A stretch of DNA of 64,000 nucleotides. It comes from an uncultured Erysipelotrichaceae bacterium. Lineage in GTDB: Bacteria > Bacillota_I > Bacilli_A > Erysipelotrichales > Erysipelotrichaceae. The stretch covers positions 62,001 through 126,000 of the forward strand of contig CAMCRE010000001.1 of the NCBI GenBank assembly GCA_945877255.1, written 5' to 3'. The notes below the pieces were generated by a model. It saw only the letters and a program-made list of their open reading frames with translations, searched no databases and was not told the DNA's origin. Below, one piece after another: positions 8,791-16,751 of this stretch (position 1 is the stretch's first letter; each line of letters opens with the position of its first letter). The position numbers and the translations under genes are program-made.

Positions 8791-10608
8791 ATGGCAGTAA
8801 AAAATACTAGAAAAAAATCAAACTACAAACAAACTACCAATAAAAAAGTGGTGGAAAAAATTACGAATATTGTTTATCATGATGTATTAACAGTAAAAGA
8901 ATTAGCTGAAAAAATTAATAAAAACGCTAGTGAAATTATTAAAATGTTATTTATGCTTGGAAATATGGTGACGATTAATTCAACATTAGATGATGACACA
9001 ATTGAGTTAATTTGTTCGGAGTTTGGAATTGAAGTAAAAAAAGAAATTATTATAGCGGAACACGATTTAGAAAATATTCAAATAGATGATGATCCTAAAT
9101 TACTTGTAACACGTCCGCCTGTAGTAACGATTATGGGACATGTTGACCATGGAAAAACATCGTTGTTAGATGCAATCAGAAAAACAAGAGTTACAGAAGG
9201 AGAATTTGGGGGAATTACGCAACATATTGGGGCGTATCAAGTAAGTGTTAAAGGACAAAAAGTAACGTTTTTAGATACACCAGGACATGAAGCTTTTACA
9301 GCGATGCGTTCTCGTGGAGCACAAGTAACGGATATTGTTATTATTGTTGTTGCAGGAGATGATGGTGTCAAACCACAAACTAAAGAAGCAGTTGACCATG
9401 CTAGAGCTGCAAATGTTCCAGTAATTGTGGCGATTAATAAAATTGATAAACCGGGATGCAATTTTGATAAAGTTCAAAGTGAATTAGCTAATCTTGGATT
9501 AATGCCAGAAGAATGGGGAGGAAGTACAATATTTTGTAAAGTATCTGCCAAAACTGGGGAAGGACTTTCTGATTTATTAGAAACGATTTTATTAGTGGCT
9601 GAAGTTGAAGAATTTAAAGCGAATCCTAAACGAAGCGCTAGTGGTAGTGTTATTGAAGCTAAGCTAGATAAATCGCGTGGACCAGTAGCAACATTATTAG
9701 TACAAAATGGAACATTAAAACATGGTGATTCAGTTGTAGTAGGTACAAGTTTTGGTAAAGTTAGAAGAATGGAAGATGATCGAGGTAGAGAATTGAAAGT
9801 AGCGTTACCTTCAACACCAGTTGAAATTATTGGATTAAATAATGTTCCTGTTGCTGGTGATATTTTCATGGCTTTTGAAGATGATCGAAAAGCACGTTTA
9901 ATTGCTGAAAAACGTACGCAAGAGCGTATTGAGCAACAAAGAAATGCAAGTAGTGCATTAACGTTAGATGACTTATCGAAACAAATTGCACAAGGTGAGT
10001 TACGTGAAATTAACGTTATCGTTAAAGCGGATGTTCAAGGATCGGTTGAAGCAGTTAAAGCAAGTTTTGAAAAATTAAGTTTAGAAGATGTAAGAGTTAA
10101 AGTAGTGAGTGCATCAGTAGGTGCAATTAGTGAATCAGATGTTATGCTTGCTAGTGCATCAAATGCCATTATATATGGATTTAATGTTAGACCTAATGCA
10201 CTCGTTCGTGATAAAGCAACAGAATTAAAAGTAACGATTCGTTTACACAATATTATTTATAAAGCATTAGAAGAGTTAGAAGCTACAATGAAAGGTCTTT
10301 TAGCACCGGTTTATGAAGAAGTTGTAATCGGACAAGCTGAAGTACGTCAAATTTATAAAGTATCTAAAGTAGGTACGATTGCTGGTTGTATGGTTACTGA
10401 CGGAAAAATTAAAAAAGATTGTCGTGTACGTTTAATCCGTGATGGTGTTGTAATATATACTGGACAATTAAGTTCTTTAAAACGTTTCCAGAATGATGCT
10501 AAAGAAGTTGCGAGTGGGTATGATTGTGGATTAACTATTGCTAATTATAATGACATTAAAGAAAATGATGTGATTGAAGCATATGAAGATCAAGAGGTTG
10601 TTGAATGA
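8791..10608 (+). CDS. infB: Translation initiation factor IF-2
   Basis: IF-2 is the GTPase that brings initiator fMet-tRNA to the 30S subunit and promotes subunit joining. The 605-residue protein has a short IF2-N domain (about 30-80), a G domain with GHVDHGKT (about 116-123), DTPGHE and NKID, then domains II to IV. It lacks the long low-complexity N-terminal extension of larger IF-2 proteins, so it is a compact form (about 716 residues in B. subtilis). Start ATG 8791 follows AGGTGA. The stop overlaps rbfA (ATGA). Confidence 0.97.
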   Translation: MAVKNTRKKSNYKQTTNKKVVEKITNIVYHDVLTVKELAEKINKNASEIIKMLFMLGNMVTINSTLDDDTIELICSEFGIEVKKEIIIAEHDLENIQIDDDPKLLVTRPPVVTIMGHVDHGKTSLLDAIRKTRVTEGEFGGITQHIGAYQVSVKGQKVTFLDTPGHEAFTAMRSRGAQVTDIVIIVVAGDDGVKPQTKEAVDHARAANVPVIVAINKIDKPGCNFDKVQSELANLGLMPEEWGGSTIFCKVSAKTGEGLSDLLETILLVAEVEEFKANPKRSASGSVIEAKLDKSRGPVATLLVQNGTLKHGDSVVVGTSFGKVRRMEDDRGRELKVALPSTPVEIIGLNNVPVAGDIFMAFEDDRKARLIAEKRTQERIEQQRNASSALTLDDLSKQIAQGELREINVIVKADVQGSVEAVKASFEKLSLEDVRVKVVSASVGAISESDVMLASASNAIIYGFNVRPNALVRDKATELKVTIRLHNIIYKALEELEATMKGLLAPVYEEVVIGQAEVRQIYKVSKVGTIAGCMVTDGKIKKDCRVRLIRDGVVIYTGQLSSLKRFQNDAKEVASGYDCGLTIANYNDIKENDVIEAYEDQEVVE

Positions 10609-10940
10609 GTGTGAAAAAAGAGCGAATGGAACACATTATTTTAAAAGAAATAAGTGAAATCATTCAATTTAAAGTTAAGGATCCTAAAATAGGATTTATT
10701 ACTGTAAGTGATGTATCACTCACAAATGATTATGCTTTTGCGAAAGTTTATGTTTCATTTTTAGGTCAAGATGCAAGAAGTGAAGCTGGTTTAAAAGCAT
10801 TAAATCGTTCTAAAGGTTTTATAAGAAGTGAATTATCTAAAAAACTGACGACTTATAAAGTGCCTAGTATTACGTTTGAGTTGGATGAAACATTAGCTGA
10901 AGGTAATAAAATTTCAAAAATTTTAGCGAGTTTAAAATAG
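10605..10940 (+). CDS. rbfA: Ribosome-binding factor A
   Basis: RbfA is a KH-fold protein that binds the 30S subunit and helps 16S rRNA maturation and cold adaptation. The 111-residue length and the motifs [19 protein letters not shown] and AKVYVS are typical of the family. It starts with ATGA overlapping the infB stop and is the last canonical gene of the rimP operon. The next gene, popT, begins 8 bases downstream and may be read from the same transcript. Confidence 0.93.
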   Translation: MSVKKERMEHIILKEISEIIQFKVKDPKIGFITVSDVSLTNDYAFAKVYVSFLGQDARSEAGLKALNRSKGFIRSELSKKLTTYKVPSITFELDETLAEGNKISKILASLK

Positions 10941-10948
10941 GTGATCAT

Positions 10949-11764
10949 ATGAAAAACATTATACTAAGGTTTATTAAGGGGATGTTTATTGGTTCGGGTT
11001 TTATTTTGCCTGGTGTAAGTGGTGGAACGTTAGCTGCGATTTTTGGTGTTTATCAAAAAATAATTAGCTTCATGTCCAATCCACGTAAAAACACAAAAGA
11101 AAATTTAAAGTTTTTTACACCGATTATGATTGGTTACATCGTTAGTGTTGTGTTACTTTCTTATTTTGTGAGTTTTGTATTAGGGCAATATGAATCAATC
11201 GTTATTTGGTTTTTTATTGGTGCTATCGTTGGAACGTTTCCTTCTTTATTAAAAGAAGCAACTAAACAAAAACATTCAAAATCAGATATTATTTTTGCGA
11301 TTATTGGATTTGTGGTTGTAGCAACTATACTATATTTTGGAAAGTCAACGTTATTTAATAACGTACCACGTAATTTCTTTACGTGGTTTATATCAGGTTT
11401 CTTAATTTCGCTTGGTATTTTAATTCCAGGATTGAGTTCTTCTAACTTCATTGTGTATATGGGAATGTATAAAGATATGAGTGATGGTTTTAAGTCTTTA
11501 AATTTAAACGTCATTATTCCTATTTTTTTAGGTATGATTATTACAGTTGTTGTTTTAAGCAAAACGATTAATTATATTTTAGAGCATTATTATTCGAAAA
11601 TGTTTCATTTTATAATTGGGGTTGTTGTTGCATCTACTGTTATGATTATTCCAACTAATTATCAAAACCTTAATATAGCTATTGTGGGGGCGTGTATTGC
11701 TGTCTTTATGGCTGGTTTACTTTTAGGTCGTTGGATGTGCAAGCTAGAAGAAAAATATAAATAA
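10949..11764 (+). CDS. popT: PopT-type undecaprenyl phosphate translocase (DUF368)
   Basis: A 271-residue polytopic membrane protein of the DUF368 family. Members of this family have been identified as flippases that return undecaprenyl phosphate, the lipid carrier for cell-wall polymers, to the cytoplasmic face. The family signature GMFIGSGFILPGVSGGTLA (residues about 10-28) is clear and is partly repeated at about 157-168 (GILIPGLSSSNF), as expected for an inverted-repeat transporter. About seven to eight hydrophobic segments are visible. AGGTGATC precedes ATG 10949. Family membership is firm; the substrate is taken from published family members. Confidence 0.85.
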   Translation: MKNIILRFIKGMFIGSGFILPGVSGGTLAAIFGVYQKIISFMSNPRKNTKENLKFFTPIMIGYIVSVVLLSYFVSFVLGQYESIVIWFFIGAIVGTFPSLLKEATKQKHSKSDIIFAIIGFVVVATILYFGKSTLFNNVPRNFFTWFISGFLISLGILIPGLSSSNFIVYMGMYKDMSDGFKSLNLNVIIPIFLGMIITVVVLSKTINYILEHYYSKMFHFIIGVVVASTVMIIPTNYQNLNIAIVGACIAVFMAGLLLGRWMCKLEEKYK

Positions 11765-11774
11765 GTGTTATTTT

Positions 11775-11797
11775 TAAGTGAAGTTTACTTAGTTTTT
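11775..11797 (+). terminator. Probable terminator after popT
   Basis: A 7-bp stem (arms TAAGTGA and TTACTTA, one G-U pair, 3-base loop) followed by GTTTTT. The stem is weak, so termination may be partial. Confidence 0.45.
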
Positions 11798-11869
11798 GAC
11801 ATGTATATAGATGTTTTTTGATATTGATATAGTTTCTAAGATGTTTTAAGGATAGAAGAAGTTTAAAAA

Positions 11870-11878
11870 TGGTATAAT
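11870..11878 (+). promoter_or_regulatory. Extended -10 promoter of the nucleotidyltransferase-like gene
   Basis: TGGTATAAT, a perfect extended -10. No good -35 is seen at the matching distance. It lies 29 bases before the chosen start codon and rules out the upstream in-frame ATG at 11887, which would sit before or at the transcription start. Confidence 0.65.
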
Positions 11879-11907
11879 ATAAAAAAATGAAATTAATGAG
11901 GTATAAA

Positions 11908-12399
11908 ATGAGTGTTTTATTCGATGAATTTAGGAACATTTGCGTATATTTGAATAGAATTGGAATCGTACCTACACTCATGGGTTCTTTAGGATTGGAA
12001 TTTATATCAAATGTAGATTGGGAATCATCAGATATTGATATTCATGTTTCGGGAGACCCGAGAGGTTGGGATGCTCCGGATGAATTGAGAATTGATGATT
12101 GGGACAAAATAGTGATGATTATGAATGAATTGGGATATGACTTAGTAGACATTCATGAGCATGAATTTCGTAAAAATGGAATTAGTGTAGAATATGGTTC
12201 AATTGATTCTTTATATGATTTTGCAGGTGTCTCTGAATTAGATATAGAACTTATTCAACTAAATGAAATAAAGTTTCGTGTACCGAGTTTGAAGCAGTTT
12301 TTAAGTATTTATGAAGCATCATCAAAAGACTCATATAGAAATGATAATAATAACAATAAAGATTTTAAGAAGATTGAGTATTTAAATAGACAGGTATAA
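11908..12399 (+). CDS. Nucleotidyltransferase-fold protein, unknown function
   Basis: A 163-residue soluble protein. GSLG (about residues 26-29) followed by SSDIDIHV (about 41-48) matches the GS...DxD core of nucleotidyltransferase-fold proteins, and VEYGS (about 92-96) could hold a third metal ligand. Similar Bacillota proteins end with a Tyr-Arg/Lys-Asn-rich segment like SYRNDNNNNKD here; I recall some being labelled phosphoribosylanthranilate isomerase in databases, which the sequence does not support. GAGG at 11898-11901 sets the start at ATG 11908. It has its own promoter, is monocistronic, and faces the rhuM-fic gene across a shared terminator. Its substrate cannot be told; an aminoglycoside-type or antitoxin-type role is possible but unsupported. 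Confidence 0.7.
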   Translation: MSVLFDEFRNICVYLNRIGIVPTLMGSLGLEFISNVDWESSDIDIHVSGDPRGWDAPDELRIDDWDKIVMIMNELGYDLVDIHEHEFRKNGISVEYGSIDSLYDFAGVSELDIELIQLNEIKFRVPSLKQFLSIYEASSKDSYRNDNNNNKDFKKIEYLNRQV

Positions 12400-12434
12400 A
12401 TCCAAATTTGCAAAATGAAAAATTAATCTCAAAA

Positions 12435-12458
12435 GGCGATAGAAATATCGTCTTTTTT
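12435..12458. terminator. Bidirectional terminator between convergent genes
   Basis: Stem GGCGATA/TATCGTC (one G-U pair) with GAAA loop, followed by TTTTTT on the plus strand and preceded by AAAA, so that it also has a short U-tract when read on the minus strand. It can end the nucleotidyltransferase-like gene and the rhuM-fic gene. Confidence 0.75.
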
Positions 12459-12559
12459 ATACAAAAAACAGGTCTTTTTTTAACTAAACACATTTATAAT
12501 TTTGTTTCTGATTTTTGTAGCATTAACAATATATTTTTTTGTATTGAAAATAATAAAAC

Positions 12560-13498
12560 TTACCATTCTAAGAAATTCATAATCATGTTAATCATAATTT
12601 CTTTTTCCTCTGGGTTAGACTCGGCTAATAGTAAAGTGATGGATACTAATGTACTGTCAGAAATTATTTTTTTATTACCTTTAAATAGTAAATTGTTTTT
12701 GCTTAAGAAATATAAGAATATACTTGCAGCGATTCTTTTGCACCCGTCAATAAAAGGGTGATCTTTTACAATGAAATAAAGCAGGTTTGCTGCTTTTTCC
12801 TGAACAGATTGATACAAATCTTTTCCAAGTGCAGTTTGATAAACGGAACCAATAATACCTTCTAATGCGCCTTTACTTTTTTCCTTGCCAAATATAGTGG
12901 ATGTAGTACTAATTGCCATATTATCAATTAGATTACGGCATTCTGTATAGTTTAATTTATAAGTTTCCTTGTTGGATAGAATCGGTTTCTCAACAATTTG
13001 ATGGTCATAATCATCTAATAATTCAAGAGCTTTGCTATATTTTTGTATAACATCAAGAACTGCTTTAGAATCCAGTTCAAGAACATCGGCAATGATGTTT
13101 GACTGAATTTCTATTACTTTGTTCAATACTTTTAATCGCTTGTGATTAACTGCGTAACCTTGCACAATATATTCTTTTAAGACAGATGTAGCCCATTTTC
13201 TAAATGCAATTCCTCTTTGTGATTTTACTCTATAACCAACAGATATTATCATATCTAGGTTATAGTAATCTACTTTATAGGTTTTACCGTCAGGTGCAGT
13301 TGTCGCAAAACTTGCGACAACTGAATAATCTAACTCTTCTTTAAGTGCGTTGTTTATATGCTTGCCTATAGTTTTTACATCGCGATCAAACAAAATTGCG
13401 ATTTGTTTTCTATTCAGCCAAACAGTTTCTTTATCGGGTGTAACTTCTACAGGAAGTTCTAACGCACCATCTTTATAAATGATAACTTCATTACGCAT
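12560..13498 (-). CDS. RhuM family protein with C-terminal Fic/Doc domain
   Basis: A 312-residue fusion. Residues about 1-140 match the RhuM family (EVTPDKETVWLNRKQIA, then YYNLDMIISVGYRVKS and FRKWATSVL). The C-terminal part is a Fic/Doc domain with HPFIDGCKR (about 247-255). In canonical Fic the motif is HPFx(D/E)GN(G/K)R; here Asn is Cys and the final Arg is absent, which resembles the shorter Doc type and leaves the chemistry uncertain. A perfect AGGAGG at 13510-13515 and the adjacent ATG at 13498 set the start; an in-frame extension upstream would translate the ribosome-binding site itself. Codon use (many CTT, CTG, AAG, TCC, AAC) differs from the TTA/AAA-dominated neighbours, which suggests horizontal acquisition. 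No partner gene lies in the same orientation. Confidence 0.85.
   Translation of the reverse strand: MRNEVIIYKDGALELPVEVTPDKETVWLNRKQIAILFDRDVKTIGKHINNALKEELDYSVVASFATTAPDGKTYKVDYYNLDMIISVGYRVKSQRGIAFRKWATSVLKEYIVQGYAVNHKRLKVLNKVIEIQSNIIADVLELDSKAVLDVIQKYSKALELLDDYDHQIVEKPILSNKETYKLNYTECRNLIDNMAISTTSTIFGKEKSKGALEGIIGSVYQTALGKDLYQSVQEKAANLLYFIVKDHPFIDGCKRIAASIFLYFLSKNNLLFKGNKKIISDSTLVSITLLLAESNPEEKEIMINMIMNFLEW
13298..13324. repeat. 27-nt inverted repeat inside rhuM
   Basis: Perfect 12-bp arms CAGTTGTCGCAA and TTGCGACAACTG with a 3-base centre, inside the coding sequence for the SVVASFATTA segment. The core TTGTCGCAAAA recurs at 13808-13818 in the upstream non-coding region. The repeat could be a by-product of the protein sequence or a binding site. 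Confidence 0.6.
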
Positions 13499-13623
13499 AA
13501 AATTAATACCTCCTAATTTAGTAATTTGTAGCTCAAAGCGGTTTAGTTTTTTTATCGCATTTTGACTCAAATTCTTTATATCACCAACTAAGGTAGAATC
13601 TTTTTCTAATGCACTACGCCTTA

Positions 13624-13645
13624 TTTTTCCGAAAATTCGGAAAAA
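13624..13645. repeat. Inverted repeat upstream of rhuM-fic
   Basis: Perfect 10-bp arms TTTTTCCGAA and TTCGGAAAAA around a 2-base centre, 126 bases upstream of the rhuM start. It could be an operator, or a terminator since both flanks are A/T runs, but there is no gene whose 3' end it would serve. Confidence 0.6.
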
Positions 13646-13705
13646 TACATTGCAAACACTAGATATAAAGGAATTGAAGCTTTCTTTTTCTTATATGTTT
13701 TTTTG

Positions 13706-13719
13706 CAGGAATATTCCTG
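13706..13719. repeat. Perfect 14-bp palindrome upstream of rhuM-fic
   Basis: CAGGAATATTCCTG is an exact palindrome in otherwise A/T-rich non-coding DNA. It has the form of a homodimeric regulator site; no regulator is identified. Confidence 0.5.
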
Positions 13720-13970
13720 ATAAGTTGCATTTGATTCTTAAACTTTTTAAATAATATTGAATAATAAATTTTTTAGGACATTTCAATAAGTATAATCGAT
13801 TGGGTGTTTGTCGCAAAAAGTTTAATGCTGTTATTATAAATATCAAAACAAGTTTCAGAAAGATTAATTTATTTAATTAACTATAACCACTAGTTATAAA
13901 ACTAAGTTCTTTATTTTTATACATATCAGTGGTATCAAAACAGATATTTTAATTAAAGGTAATATTTATG

Positions 13971-13999
13971 TTGTCAAACTAATAAATATAATATATAAT
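13971..13999 (+). promoter_or_regulatory. Promoter of nrdD
   Basis: -35 TTGTCA (13971-13976), 17-base spacer, -10 TATAAT (13994-13999). The transcript would start near 14006, just before the GGAGG ribosome-binding site at 14011, giving a very short leader. I do not see a clear NrdR box pair near it. Confidence 0.8.
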
Positions 14000-14021
14000 A
14001 TATGATATATGGAGGATGTGT

Positions 14022-16256
14022 ATGAAGCAGATTCAAAAACGAGATGGAAGATTAGTTGAATTTCAGTATAGTAAAATTTATACAGCGATTGAACGTGCTT
14101 GTAAAACTTCAAAAGAAGAAGTAAATATTGCAGATGTGTGTGATAAAGTAATTGCAGAATTAGATAGTGTATATTGGCTCCAAACTCCGACTGTAGAAGG
14201 GGTTCAAGATATTGTTGTACAAATTTTAAAAAGCGAAGGCTATAATAAAACAAGTGAACTATATGCGAGTTATCGCTCTAAAAGAACAAGAATCCGAACG
14301 TTAAAAATGGGATTAATGAAAGAAATAAGTGATATTACATTTTCAGACACAAACGATATTAAACGAGAAAATGCGAATATTGATGGAAATACTGCGATGG
14401 GTACAATGTTGCAGTATGGAAGTAGTGTTTCTAAATTTTTCTGTAAATCAGCAATATTATCAGAAGAATTTGCAGAAGCACATGATAATGGCTTAATTCA
14501 TATTCATGATTTAGACTTTATGAATATGGGGACATTGACTTGTTGCCAAATTAATTTAGAAAAACTATTTAAGAATGGATTTTCAACTGGGCACGGCTAT
14601 TTAAGAGAACCACAAAGTATAACATCTTATGCTGCATTAGCAGCGATTGCAATTCAAAGTAATCAAAATGATCAACACGGCGGTCAAAGTATTCCAGCGT
14701 TTGATTATTACTTAGCACCAGGTGTTGAAAAATCATTTAAAAAAATATTTAAATCAAACTTTGCGAAAGCTAAACAATTATTAGAACTTGAATTTGAAAT
14801 TGAAGAGGATGAAATTTATTTAGATAACCAATTTGAGAATATTGATGCTAAGTATCGAAAATTAGTTGATTTCACATTAAAAACTACATTAGAAGAATTA
14901 GATAAAGAAACGTACCAAGCAATGGAGGCATTTGTGCATAATTTAAACACAATGCATTCACGAGCAGGGGCACAAGTTCCATTTTCAAGTATTAACTTTG
15001 GAACAGATACATCTACAGCAGGACGTTTAGTATCTAAAAACTTATTATTAGCACAAGAAGCTGGATTAGGTAATAAAGAAACACCAATTTTTCCAATATT
15101 GATTTTTAAAGTTAAAGAAGGTATTAATTATTTACCAACAGATAAAAATTATGACTTATTTGAACTAGCTTGTCGTGTAACTGGAAAAAGACTTTTCCCT
15201 AATTTTTCATTTATTGATGCACCATTTAACTTGCAATATTATAATGAAAAAGAAAAACACACAGAAATTGCGTACATGGGATGTAGAACAAGAGTTATTG
15301 GAAATATTGTAGGTGAAAACACTGTTGCAGGTAGAGGAAACACATCTTTCACAACAATTAACTTAGTTAGATTAGGGATTGAAAATGGTATAGTTTCTGG
15401 TAAATATAATAAAGTAGCATTTTTTGATAGTTTAAATAAAACAATTGATTTAGTAATCAAACAGTTATTAGAACGATTTGAATATCAAGGTAAGAAAAAA
15501 GTGAAAAACTTCCCATTTTTAATGGGACAAGGTGTATGGAATGGTAGTGAAAAATTATCACAAAATGATACGCTAGAAAATATTATTAAAGACGGAACGT
15601 TGTCGGTTGGATTTATTGGGTTAGCAGAATGTCTAAAAGCGTTAATTGGTAAGCATCATGGGGAAAGTGATGAAGCACAAAAATTAGGATTAGAAATTAT
15701 TCAATTTATGAAAGATAAAATGGATGAAGCTAAACATCATTATAAATTAAATTTCTCGGTAATTGCGACACCAGCAGAAGGGCTATCAGGACGATTTACA
15801 AAAATGGATCGCAAAACATATGGACATTTCCCAGGTATTACTGATAAAGAATACTACACTAATTCGTTCCATATACCAGTGTATTTCAATATATCAATAT
15901 CAGAAAAAATTTTAAAAGAAGCACCTTATCACGCTTTAACTGATGCTGGTCATATATCATATGTAGAAATTGATGGCGATGCAACAAAAAACGTTGAAGC
16001 AATTAAATCAATAGTTAAATGTATGAAAGAAGCAGGAATTGGATATGGCAGCATCAATCATCCAATAGATCGTGATCCAGTATGTGGTTATTCAGGTATT
16101 ATAAATGGTGTATGCCCAAACTGTGAGCGTGAAGAAGGTTCGATACCGTTTGAGAGAATACGCCGAATTACGGGGTATTTAGTAGGAACATTAGATCGTT
16201 TCAATAACGGAAAAAAAGCTGAAGAACACGATCGTGTAAAACATGGGAACCATTAG
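14022..16256 (+). CDS. nrdD: Anaerobic ribonucleoside-triphosphate reductase
   Basis: NrdD makes deoxyribonucleoside triphosphates under anoxia using a glycyl radical. The 744-residue protein has an N-terminal ATP-cone (RDGRLVEFQYSKIYTAIERA), the catalytic core, a zinc site with CGYSG and CPNC near the C-terminus, and the glycyl-radical loop RITGYLVGTLDRFN about 20 residues from the end. ATG 14022 is chosen because GGAGG at 14011-14015 leaves 6 bases to it; an in-frame ATG at 14016 would abut the site. It overlaps nrdG by 14 bases. Confidence 0.96.
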   Translation: MKQIQKRDGRLVEFQYSKIYTAIERACKTSKEEVNIADVCDKVIAELDSVYWLQTPTVEGVQDIVVQILKSEGYNKTSELYASYRSKRTRIRTLKMGLMKEISDITFSDTNDIKRENANIDGNTAMGTMLQYGSSVSKFFCKSAILSEEFAEAHDNGLIHIHDLDFMNMGTLTCCQINLEKLFKNGFSTGHGYLREPQSITSYAALAAIAIQSNQNDQHGGQSIPAFDYYLAPGVEKSFKKIFKSNFAKAKQLLELEFEIEEDEIYLDNQFENIDAKYRKLVDFTLKTTLEELDKETYQAMEAFVHNLNTMHSRAGAQVPFSSINFGTDTSTAGRLVSKNLLLAQEAGLGNKETPIFPILIFKVKEGINYLPTDKNYDLFELACRVTGKRLFPNFSFIDAPFNLQYYNEKEKHTEIAYMGCRTRVIGNIVGENTVAGRGNTSFTTINLVRLGIENGIVSGKYNKVAFFDSLNKTIDLVIKQLLERFEYQGKKKVKNFPFLMGQGVWNGSEKLSQNDTLENIIKDGTLSVGFIGLAECLKALIGKHHGESDEAQKLGLEIIQFMKDKMDEAKHHYKLNFSVIATPAEGLSGRFTKMDRKTYGHFPGITDKEYYTNSFHIPVYFNISISEKILKEAPYHALTDAGHISYVEIDGDATKNVEAIKSIVKCMKEAGIGYGSINHPIDRDPVCGYSGIINGVCPNCEREEGSIPFERIRRITGYLVGTLDRFNNGKKAEEHDRVKHGNH

Positions 16257-16728
16257 ATTAGCTAGTCCAATTACTAAAGATTCGATAGTAGATGGACCAG
16301 GACTGAGAACAGTGGTTTGGGTGCAAGGTTGTTATCACCACTGTTTTATGTGTCATAATCCACAAACACATTGTTTTTCTGGTGGTTTTGATAAAGATAT
16401 TGATGAGCTCGTTTCAGAAATAGTAGCGACAAAATATCAAGATGGACTAACGATTAGTGGTGGAGAACCATTTGAAAAAATTGATGAACTATGCGAATTG
16501 TTGGATAAGTTAGCACCATATCAAATTAATGTATGGTGTTATAGTGGCTATACTTATGCGTATTTGAAAAATCATCCACATAAATCACGGCTACTTAATA
16601 AAATTGATGTGATAGTGGATGGAAAATTTGAATGGAAACTACGCAATTTCGATTTGAAATATCGTGGTTCAAGTAATCAAAAAATTATAGATTGTAGAAC
16701 AGGGTGTGAGCTACTTTTAGATGAGTAG
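16243..16728 (+). CDS. nrdG: Anaerobic ribonucleotide reductase activating protein (radical SAM)
   Basis: NrdG uses S-adenosylmethionine and a 4Fe-4S cluster to install the glycyl radical on NrdD. The 161-residue protein has the Cys cluster CYHHCFMC (Cx3Cx2C, about residues 28-35), preceded by DGPGLRTVVWVQG and followed by the SGGEP motif that contacts SAM. The overlap with nrdD implies coupled translation and a fixed ratio. An 8-bp hairpin (16707-16732) covers its stop codon but has no T-tract. Confidence 0.95.
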   Translation: MGTIRLASPITKDSIVDGPGLRTVVWVQGCYHHCFMCHNPQTHCFSGGFDKDIDELVSEIVATKYQDGLTISGGEPFEKIDELCELLDKLAPYQINVWCYSGYTYAYLKNHPHKSRLLNKIDVIVDGKFEWKLRNFDLKYRGSSNQKIIDCRTGCELLLDE

Positions 16729-16751
16729 CTCATTGTCATATGGAGGAAAAA

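Larger units (their letters stand above)
13499..14021. other. Gene-free region between rhuM-fic and nrdD
   Basis: About 520 bases without a convincing gene. It holds the rhuM ribosome-binding site, the inverted repeats at 13624-13645 and 13706-13719, a second copy of TTGTCGCAAAA at 13808-13818, a small dyad (TATAAC/GTTATA) at 13882-13898 and the nrdD promoter at 13971-13999. No tRNA, transposase remnant or clear riboswitch was recognised. Confidence 0.6.

Noticed and set aside
11161-11562. Long minus-strand open frame inside popT, and similar antisense frames in nusA, infB, malE, obg and recG
   Set aside because: They lie opposite well-conserved genes, lack ribosome-binding sites and show no family resemblance; they reflect A/T-rich codon bias.
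12408-12761. Plus-strand open frame opposite the rhuM-fic 3' end
   Set aside because: It starts in the terminator region, has no ribosome-binding site, and its sequence is the antisense of a clear protein family.
13499-13570. 24-residue N-terminal extension of the RhuM-Fic protein
   Set aside because: The extension would translate the AGGAGG ribosome-binding site as LGGINF; the conserved family start is ATG 13498.
13860-13970. NrdR boxes upstream of nrdD
   Set aside because: Only a small TATAAC/GTTATA dyad was found; it does not match the paired ACA-x-ATAT-type NrdR consensus.
16707-16732. Hairpin at the end of nrdG as a terminator
   Set aside because: The 8-bp stem (TGAGCTAC/GTAGCTCA) has no T-tract after it, and pepT follows closely with no separate promoter.
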